From: Haemaphysalis longicornis
Taxonomy: Eukaryota; Arthropoda; Arachnida; Ixodida; Ixodidae
Assembly: GCA_013339765.2 (NCBI GenBank)
Contig: CM023453.1
Location: forward strand, 31,528,468 to 31,592,467
DNA length: 64,000 nucleotides
Direction of reading: 5' to 3'
Shown: piece after piece, positions 56,281-64,000 of the stretch
How the letters are laid out: each line of letters begins with the position of its first letter
How positions within the stretch are numbered: the stretch's first letter is position 1
Program-made: the position numbers and the translations under genes
Notes under the pieces: generated by a model
Databases searched by the model: none
The model's input: only the letters and a program-made list of their open reading frames with translations
What the model was told of the DNA's origin: nothing

Positions 56281-59200
56281 ATACACTGAGTGTCATTTGA
56301 GTGCTTCTACTCTCTTTATGACGCTTTCAGTCCATCGCCCCGGCTACTTTAAAGTGATTGGCAATTGCATTGTTGAACACTACAGATGTATACAAATGGT
56401 GCACGATATACGCCATCGAGAAGACTCTCCTACGAAGCGAGAGCAGCAAACGCAGATAAAAGAGCAAGCCGAGTTTGGCAATGAACACAGCCAAGCGAAG
56501 CAAGTGATTATCATTAGTGATGAATTTGAAATAAATTATGATGCAACACAATATACTAATAATGCCAATTCAATGGTGCAGTTTACGGTCAGCCGAACGG
56601 AAAACTGTAAAGGCGCCAAACGAGTACAGGCGGGCATACAACGCGCCTATTTCTTCCCGAAGGAAGGCATCGCTCCTTAATTCCGCCGTCTCACCCTAAG
56701 CTGGCCATTAAGGCTGCTGTGATCTCCTGACGACAAAACGGAAATTCCCAGCCAATACACATATCAACCTCCAATCCAGTAAATGCGTACGAATGTGTGT
56801 CGGCTAACTTCGTGCACTTCGTGCCTGCACCTCTTGAATGGGTCCACCATGTCTGAATTCAGTATACACCACCACAAAAAAAAAAAAAAAAAAAATGGCG
56901 GCGGGCGTCTGTAGAGCCAGACGTTCGCTCTTCCAATTCATACTGTGATATTTCGCTTTATATATACTACACATACGGTGTGACATTGAAAGGGAGTAAC
57001 TTGAGCTAACTAATGCAAGTGCTTTTTCGTACGTGATGCCCCAAAAAAGAAAGGAAAGTTCGAATGCTCTCGCGTAGCTGCAGCAGCACAAGTCCAGTCC
57101 GCTGAAAGATTTTGGGCCTGCAAACGCTTCGTCGCACGATTCACTCACGGGGACGCATCACGTATGTGAATGAGATCGATAACTGAGAAGGGCATGGCAG
57201 AAGAAGGATTGCAGTAGCCGATAAGCGGTGCGAATATATTTCCGTTATCGCCGTTTTTCTCGCTAGGGAGCAGTCGAAGACGACGCTGCTTGAGATCTCA
57301 CTCAATATTTATTACTTTTGTTCTTTTTCGTTCAGCCGTAGGCGTCCTTTGAGCGCACGTACTTGGCATTTCGCGGCGCTGCAGTTTAGGCGTGCACCCG
57401 ATCATCGCCGGCACGCACGGGAAACTCCACACGGGCTGAGTGGATGCGGCAACCGGTCCGACAAGGGGTGAGAACACACGCAGTTAAGCAGGAACGAAGA
57501 CAAAATAATAATAAGCCAGGAAAAGACACGAGCCGGTGGCGGGAAGGCGTATATAACTTTCGCTATCGGCGCGACAGAAACTGGATGTGCCGTGCGAGTG
57601 GCGCCAGCGAGTCTGGTCCAGCTCGTTGCCACGGCGGCTGGTCAGCCGATCTCGTTCGAGAGAGCCCAGATAGCGTCGTCGTCAGCTGAGCAACACCTGT
57701 GGGCTCCGAGCTACGTGCATCGCTGCTGGGGCGGAGCCCCGCAGGGTCGCCCACTGGGTCCTCCCTTTTTTATCGGCGCTTTCCCTTTTCACTCACTAGC
57801 CATGTCCGCTGCTGCGGAGTCCATGTTTGAACTAGCCATGTCTCCTGTCCTGTGTTTTCATGCTTATCTCTATGCGTTGCTTTTCGATAACTCGTACGAA
57901 CGTCAAGGTTCGACCGTGAAGAGAAAACTTGCAATGGGGTGAGTATACAGGCGGACGACGTAAAAGGGGCAAAAAAAAAAACGCACTCGCTGTGTACGTG
58001 GCTAGAGGGAGAGATCGCGGAGAAGTGTGCTAGTGAACCAAAGATCATGTCGATTGATTAGTGTAGCAGGAGACTGGCCTTGAACCGTTCTCTTTACCCG
58101 CCTGGGCCTGTATTGCTGTGATGAATGGTTGCGTACGACCGAAGGCGGCCACTTGACTTCACAAGCCACCACAAATTCACCGCAAATTCAAATCAGTAAA
58201 CTCAATCGCGCTTCAACTCAACTTCACCTCTGAGGTTCACGTTGAGTCCGTTTAGAAAATTAGATGTACTTGCCAATCTCAAATCAGTCATGAAACTTTC
58301 TCCGACCATGTTACGCACTTCGTGTATTAGTATCAGCTGTATTTAAACAGTTTGCTTTGACATTTTCCCCATATTAAATCAACAGGTAGTCAATACAGTG
58401 GGTTCTGATAGTTGCTTTCTTTACTGCTTCATCCTCTCCTTGGGCTGGAAACAGTCGGCCGCAGAATCACTCACACGAACTGTGAAGCGAAAAGGAGAGC
58501 GGTAGTAGAGTGTTTTAAAGGCATAAAAGAGGCATAGCTTCGTCAGGTATCCATTACGTGTGTTTCGAAAAGAATAATTCGATACACACATCATGCGTAA
58601 TTATTGCATATTTCGGTACACAGTATATGGGGATATTGAGGTCACTCCTGTAAAGTAGAGGGCTCATGCGATTGATAATTTCTGCTTGAGAAAACCGAGT
58701 AACTTCTCCGATTCTGGCACATCCGGAGCAGCTGTGCTTTTCCAAACATTTACCGACAGGTTAAGGTACTTTTTAGGCAATTTATACAGCGACCTTGGCC
58801 ATGATCTTTGTCAGTGGCACCACGGCCTTGATCTTTCGTGTCCGTCGCAGTTTTTTTATAGACAGGAACACTCCCCTCAATCCGCAGTAAAAAAAAAAAA
58901 CAATCCCTTAATTATGTCTGAATTGATAAGGCCATGGCCAATCCATTGAAACTGATTCAGGAGCGAGTTTTCGGTTCTTGTGTCCTCCTTGAAGCTGCAA
59001 TTTCTCGTGACTGTTATTGATGTACGCACAAGAAGGGATCAATCCAGTAACATGAGGAGTATACTCACTCATGAGGATAGGGGTCGTTATTCCTCCTCTC
59101 CACAAGAGAGGACCAATGACGTCGGTGGGAAGCGGGATGACCTTAAGTATATCACCAGCAATAGATGTGGAAGTTCGGCGAAATTTTCGGGTCGATCCTA

Positions 59201-59768
59201 GTCGGTCCGTCAACGGAGCGAGCGACTGAAAAGCGGAGGACGAGAGAGCGCATCGGTGCGGTCGGGCTACCTTCGCTCCGCTGCGAACGTTGCCAGGTTG
59301 ACGTCAAGTCGGAGCGTGGCTCGCCATGTGCCTCGGCAGACGCGCCGGTCGCACGCCGCCTCGATTGGTCCCGTGATTCCCTCCCCCGCCTGTACGCGCT
59401 CTAAAATGGAGTGTGCAGGCAGTGCAAAACGTCAAAAGAGGAAAGAATGGGAAGGACGGCGACGAAATGCTGATATCCGTGGGCAATAAAAGGAGCGAGA
59501 AGCAGCTAATGCCACTGCTTAAGAAGGACTTACGAACTCTTGACTCACGGGCTTAAAAACCATCGTGGACCAACACGAAAGCCTATGCCGATTCACGAAA
59601 ATGTTCATAACTGCCTAGTCTGCTTATTTTAGAAATATATCGCTTTTGTGATGAAATAAAAAAATAAACAAGAAACACGTTTTAATCTAGCTAGTTTGTA
59701 CAAGATGGCGCTCGCTGTGTAGCAAGCGACAGCGTTATTTTTTTAGGTAGTGTCTGTTATCACGGCAA
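56281..59768. other. No gene recognised
   Basis: The plus frame through 56063-56680 begins in the foldback arm and its unique part matches nothing I know. Other frames to 116 codons (57592-57942) have no domain. A poly-A lies at 56875-56895. Confidence 0.4.
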
Positions 59769-60348
59769 CCGTGAGAATTACCATCAGAAATTTCTCACGG
59801 AAGTCGCCTCTCATTGGATAAGCACGCTACCCGGAGATTCTATGGGATAAATTTTCCCTCAAAAGCCGTGTTTGCTGTTGCCACTGTAGCGCTGTGGTAT
59901 AGCACTGGCTTTTAAACGAATGGCTCAGGTTCGAGTACGACATTGAGAGGTTTATTTTTTTTTTTTTTGCTTTCGGAATTTTTTGGTCATCGTAATGTTG
60001 TTAATGCTTTTTTTACACTGATGTTTACTATATCAAGATATCGACGCACAGTACTTCTAGAATGTGTTCGGTTACGGTTTAATACAGGTTGTGTTCTGCG
60101 TCGCTGGGCTGGGTTAGATTAGGTTTGTTGAATTAGGTTAGGTTGTAGATTAGGTTATATTAGGTTGCAGTTGGGCTGTATTGGGGTAGGTTATGACGCG
60201 TTCGGTTAGGTTAGGTTATGTTAAGTCCGGTGAGGTTATGTTATGTTAGGTTAGGCTTACGTTGGGACGTAATATTATTCAGCAAATTTTAGGCCAACCA
60301 GATTTTATGGAAACTGCCGTGAGAATTTCCTGGGGGTAATTCTCACGG
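59769..60348. mobile_element. 580-bp TIR element carrying TTAGG-like repeats
   Basis: CCGTGAGAATTACCATCAGA continues to AATTTCTCACGG (59769-59800); its right partner reads CCGTGAGAATTTCCTGGGGG to TAATTCTCACGG (60317-60348). They are inverted copies over about 32 bp, and each arm is itself a CCGTGAGAA/TTCTCACGG stem. No frame and no clear target duplication. Confidence 0.75.
60113..60255 (+). repeat. Interstitial TTAGG-like telomeric array, degenerate
   Basis: Over about 140 bp TTAGG, TTATG, TTAGA and TTAAG recur with a largely 5-bp phase, including TTAGGTTAGGTTATGTTAAG at 60210-60229 and TTAGGTTAGG near 60246. TTAGG is the ancestral arthropod telomere repeat. Interruptions show age or an origin by transposition rather than a current telomere. 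Confidence 0.7.
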
Positions 60349-60820
60349 CTGAGGTGAGATTAGACGCAGCCTTTTTTAATTCAGAAAAGAAGTGACGACG
60401 ACGACGACGACGATGACGGTGATGATGATTATGATGATGATCATGATGATGAAAACTTTTATAGCGCAGAGCGGAAGGTGTTATAGCCGCTCGCCGGTGG
60501 GAGGACTCCTTCATATTTCTGAAATAAGCAAGCTAGGCCATTAGGAACAATTTTCTGTTATTTACGTTCCTCGTCTAAATATTTTGGCGCTTGAAAGTCT
60601 TATCATGGAGTACCAACTAGCCCGTGCGCTGGTACGGTCGTGTGAGAAACACCGCGTTGCGGGCTTGTCCAGCCGGAGCAAAGCGTGCGCTTCAAACCGA
60701 GTTTCAAGTTCGCGAGGGACGGGAACGCGATGTTCACTCATTCTTAAGGTATCTCCCAGTGTATATTTCTTTGGGTTTTTTTTTTTTTTTTTTTTTTCAG
60801 TCCTGACTCCCGCTAAAAAA
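60349..60820. repeat. (GAC)n(GAT)n microsatellite at 60393-60452, else nothing
   Basis: GACGACGACGACGACGATG, then GATGATGATTATGATGATG. It gives a His-rich artefact frame on the minus strand. No gene was seen. Confidence 0.8.
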
Positions 60821-60972
60821 TAGCGGTGGCTTAGCTCGGCTATGCCAGGATATACGTAGCGTGAGGTAAGGTTCAGCATGGTTGTATAGGATTAGCTAAT
60901 TATCATGCGTACTGTTGCTAAAACAATTTCCAATCCAATCCAATCCAATCCCATTTAGTCCAATTCAATCCA
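60821..60972 (+). repeat. Dispersed repeat family R4, copy 1, with CCAAT array
   Basis: TAGCGGTGGCTTAGCTCGGC, TATGCCAGGATATACGTAGC, GTGAGGTAAGGTTCAGC, GGATTAGCTAATTATCATGC, then CCAATCCAATCC repeats at 60930-60972. The second copy is at 62141-62265. Confidence 0.8.
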
Positions 60973-62140
60973 GGCGCGGCGGTGGCGGCTCCGGCGTGCC
61001 AGCTGCGCACCGTGTGACGTCACTGCTCCTCGCGCATGCGCAGCACGGCTCTCCAGGAGCCACGCGAAACTGGCCAACCTCGGCCAGCGTAGCTCACGCT
61101 ACAAAAATGCAAACGGGTGCCTTCCACGACCGCAGTCACACCCCAGGAACCCGTGCGCAACAAAGGAAAGCACCATGGCGTGTGACAGATGCGGCACAGA
61201 ACGAACGCGATCCGAAAACTTCGTCGTGCTAAAAAAGCAAGCGAGCTATCGTACTTCTTATTTTCAACATAAGAAGAACCTATGAAATTAATCATGAATG
61301 GATTTTTTATCCTTGCCAATCAATTAAAAGCGAGTCGCAACCTCAGTTGCGTAATGTATCTGTCTTGCCTTCATCAATCACAGATACTAATATAGCTTTA
61401 CGTTAACGGCGTATTCCCAAAAGCCCCTCATTCCTGTGGTTTGGTACTTAAGAACAGTTCTCCGCTAGCCGCCGGCTAATTGCTTAGGGTCCCTATTTCA
61501 AGGCATGCCCGGTAAGTTGGGCGAAAAGGCGGCGGAAAATAGTATGCCATCGTAAACCATTTAAAACGCGTTTAGTGCGCTGGGGTTCTGCGCAGCAGGT
61601 GGTAGCCATTCCATTTCACAAGGCATATTTGCCCAACGGTTCGAGGATAGCTCATCAGAATGCGAGCTCACCCGCAGTTTGTTTGAGCCTCTTTTACTTC
61701 GCGCTGCTTTGTGACGTCATTGGGCGAATTAAAACTCAGCGAGGGTAGAGTGCGACTCCACTTAACGCTTGGTGCGTAACGAAATCTTGCCGCTCAATGG
61801 TGCCGCCGCACAAGACAAACCCGTATAGTACAATGAAATGACGCTGAGCTCCGCAGGGAAACCACGAACACGTCAGGAATGCAGGAAAAATCATTGTCGC
61901 AATCCTTTGCGCAACAGGATGCCCGCTAGTAGTGCAGACGAAACAGCAGCAACAAATCGTGATCTGGTGGAGCGAATATTGCCCTAACGTGCTGTGAAAT
62001 CTGCAATACTTGAACAGCCTCGGCGGACTCTGTGTCTTAGTACATACCGCAATACACCACAGGTTTCCGTGTCTGAGCAACGTGTTTTCATCTAAAATAG
62101 AGGATTTTAAAGCATTGCAAGCTTGTTTGAAAAATATTAG
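60973..62140. other. No gene recognised
   Basis: Frames to 114 codons, none with a domain. GTGACGTCACTGCTCCTCGC at 61014 contains a TGACGTCA palindrome, which is also a CRE-type site, but no gene is attached to it. Confidence 0.35.
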
Positions 62141-62265
62141 CAGTGGCTTAGCTCGGCTATGCCAGGATCTACGTAGCGTGAGTTAAAGTTCAGCTGGTTA
62201 TTCTTAGCTTTCCTGGTTGTCTAGGATTACCTTGATTATCATGCTTACTGCTGCTTCAATGACAC
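62141..62265 (+). repeat. Dispersed repeat family R4, copy 2
   Basis: TAGCAGTGGCTTAGCTCGGC, TATGCCAGGATCTACGTAGC, GTGAGTTAAAGTTCAGC, TGTCTAGGATTACCTTGATT, ATCATGCTTACTGCTGC. Same strand as copy 1, 1.32 kb away. Confidence 0.82.
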
Positions 62266-63050
62266 ACACACGGTATACGCATTATGTGGCACATGTGTAT
62301 TTATCAAGCTGCTCCGGCGCAGCGTCACCAATCGCCCCAGAGCTAAGCTTGTTCCACAGGCGCACGCCGGTGTTGCTGCGACGCACGAGCCATCGGTTCC
62401 ACACCCGGCCACCCCTCGCATGATCATCAAATGAACCGGGCCGCCACGTACTGAACGGAGGTCGACGAAGACGCTAGGCGCGTTGGGTGGAGGAGAAGGA
62501 GGTGGAGGATTAGTGTACACAGAAAACTTACTTGTAACGCCACTGCACCGCCTTTCACTTTTGTTTATAAATGGGGTTTTGGTTCGGCGCCCTGTACTGA
62601 AAAAGCGCGTTTCATTTACGGAATCAGCATTAAAAATAGCACAAGCACACTCACAGGTACAAACAAATTTGAAGATGGGTTGTATACTGCTTAGGGCATT
62701 TTCATAACACAATGGAACCTGCGCCTGTCGCCTGGATGAAACCAGAAGTCAGTAACTTGCTGGGAGAACGGAATAGCATAGGTCAAGTGAAAGGGGTGGT
62801 GTAGCAGCAAGCAGTTACAACCAGGCAGTGGAAACCGGAGTTAGTCACCGCGTGCGTGTGTTGCGCGTTGCGTCGCACGATGCTCGATGAGAAATCGAGA
62901 GTACGAGGCAGAACTCGAAGTTGATGTGAAGACCGCCCCCCGTTTGAGCTTGAAGAGGCAGAAGCTTATGCAGCAAGGGGGGGGGGGCAACAATGTTACT
63001 CACAACATGCATTCGTCCTGTTTCAACCTCATGGAAATAATCATAAGGGT
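62266..63050. other. No gene recognised
   Basis: The 155-codon minus frame 62245-62712 has no recognised family. A G-tract lies at 62979-62988. Confidence 0.35.
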
Positions 63051-63158
63051 TACACACGCACACACACGCACACACGCGCACACGCACATACACACACACA
63101 CACGTAAACGCCCACACACATACACACGCGCGCATGCAAACATGCACACACACACTCA

Positions 63159-63253
<95 letters not shown>

Positions 63254-63302
63254 GCGCACGCGCACTTACGCACGCATGCTCACATGCAGACGCATACGCA
63301 CA
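63051..63302 (+). repeat. Compound (CA)n(CG)n microsatellite
   Basis: Imperfect CA from 63051, pure CA about 63161-63239, then (CG)n 63239-63257 and imperfect CA/CG to 63302. Alternating purine-pyrimidine throughout, the classic Z-DNA composition. Confidence 0.97.
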
Positions 63303-64000
63303 GACACAAGGGACCGGGCAGCTGGACGGGTGGCGCCACCACTTGGCGCTCCCCTCGTCAGTGGAATGAGCCGGTGCATTGGACTACACAGCCTCCCGTT
63401 GTTTTTGTCATGTTTGCTTCGGTGCTTTGAATGTTTTGGTGGTGTTGTGAGCGGACATGTGAGATGAAACGAAGTCTAGACAGATGTGTTGGGTTCTTAG
63501 ATGCAGTAACGACTACGTAAACTTGTCGGACGCTTCTAAAGTTGGGTATCGGCTGCAATGGCATGAGCGCTTTTTGCAGCGATTTGCGCTTGGCTCCACC
63601 CGTTCTGAGTACGAATGAAACTACTATTATTAGTATTCATTTCTTCTTAAATGCACTAACGGCTACACAATATTGGATGATTCTATGGTTGGGAATGGGC
63701 TACATTGACATAAGTACTTTTTGCAGCGCTCTGCGCCCATGGCTCCGCGCGATCTGAGTAGGAATAAAACTATTAGGAATATTAGTATTCATTTCTACCA
63801 CTTTAAATTATCTTCACTGGTTTCAATGACTACGGTTTCCATGCCAGCCTTAGCGCTGGGATACCTCGATACGTGTGCTTTGAAGAGAAAGGCACTTGCG
63901 TACGATATGGATTACCATGTAGCCGTAGAAACGTTGAGGTAGTTTACACTTTCTGCAACCGCGAGCTTTGCGCCTTCAGTTTTGGTGAGCGACACTGTGA
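63303..64000. repeat. No gene; direct duplication 63540-63625 and 63690-63775
   Basis: GGGTATCGGCTGCAATGGCA, TTTTTGCAGCGATTTGCGC, TTGGCTCCACCCGTTCTGAG and TAGTATTCATTTCT recur about 150 bp on as GGGCTACATTGACAT, TTTTTGCAGCGCTCTGCGCC, GGCTCCGCGCGATCTGAGTA and TAGTATTCATTTCT. A third partial unit starts near 63850. An old tandem duplication; no domain. Confidence 0.6.

Noticed and set aside
56063..56680. 205-codon plus-strand frame
   Set aside because: The first 75 codons are the foldback arm with its 15-bp units. The remainder has no recognised family and no start of its own that stands out.
57440..57960. Possible LTR or promoter region
   Set aside because: GC-rich with a TATAA-like word, but no paired direct repeat, primer-binding site or gag/pol motif was found.
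61014..61040. CRE-type TGACGTCA promoter site
   Set aside because: A single palindromic word in repeat-derived DNA with no associated gene or start site.
62887..63430. His/Thr-rich and Cys/Val-rich frames of up to 160 codons
   Set aside because: Products of the (CA)n(CG)n tract.

Overview
This is eukaryotic, repeat-dense DNA, most likely from a hard tick (Ixodida, probably a metastriate such as Rhipicephalus, Dermacentor, Hyalomma or Amblyomma). The main pointer is at least nine copies or fragments of a tRNA-derived SINE with a conserved body and a (CAAT)n tail that I recognise as the tick Ruka family. Around them lie many 5'-truncated LINE 3' ends, degenerate LINE reverse transcriptase (RT) and RNase H pieces, non-autonomous DNA transposons, and TTAGG-like repeats. 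I found no rRNA gene, no functional tRNA, no CRISPR and no host protein-coding exon that I could support. Almost every open frame outside the retroelement pieces looks like chance or sits in a simple repeat.

Layout. 0-5.5 kb: a LINE tail, a TIR element carrying a GGATT minisatellite, and a decayed minus-strand LINE RT (2.8-3.25 and 4.55-4.77 kb) split by a dispersed repeat and a second LINE C-terminus. 5.3-7 kb: three insertions with exact target-site duplications (LINE 3' end, truncated Ruka, hAT-like MITE). 8-23 kb: hairpins, microsatellites, LINE tails, a TTAA-type MITE, a second copy of the 3.5-kb dispersed repeat broken by a tRNA-like tandem duplication and a Ruka, a 128-bp palindrome, and a full-length Ruka with a 13-bp duplication. 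23-34 kb: three LINE RNase H or C-terminal pieces; the best is a 375-codon open frame at 32996-34123 with all catalytic residues. 35-43 kb: inverted-repeat elements and a truncated Ruka inserted in a tandem repeat. 43-49 kb: a 1.67-kb Harbinger-like element with perfect 33-bp TIRs, holding a nested LINE tail; small MITEs and a 33-bp minisatellite.

The most striking region is 52.1-56.3 kb. It holds a Penelope-like element (RT with YIDD, then a GIY-YIG endonuclease) cut once by a TIR transposon and again, inside the endonuclease domain, by a foldback-like element. The arms of the latter are arrays of a 15-bp repeat. Both insertions carry exact 8-bp duplications, so the empty sites can be read. 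A further inverted arm of the foldback family lies at 55.9-56.3 kb. From 59.8 to 60.35 kb another TIR element carries a degenerate array of the arthropod telomere motif TTAGG.

Working together: there is no host operon or pathway here. The LINE pieces are the kind of source that supplies RT for the SINEs, and the TIR elements are all non-autonomous and would need a transposase from elsewhere. Family names rest on motifs, TIRs and target-site duplications read by eye; no database search was run.
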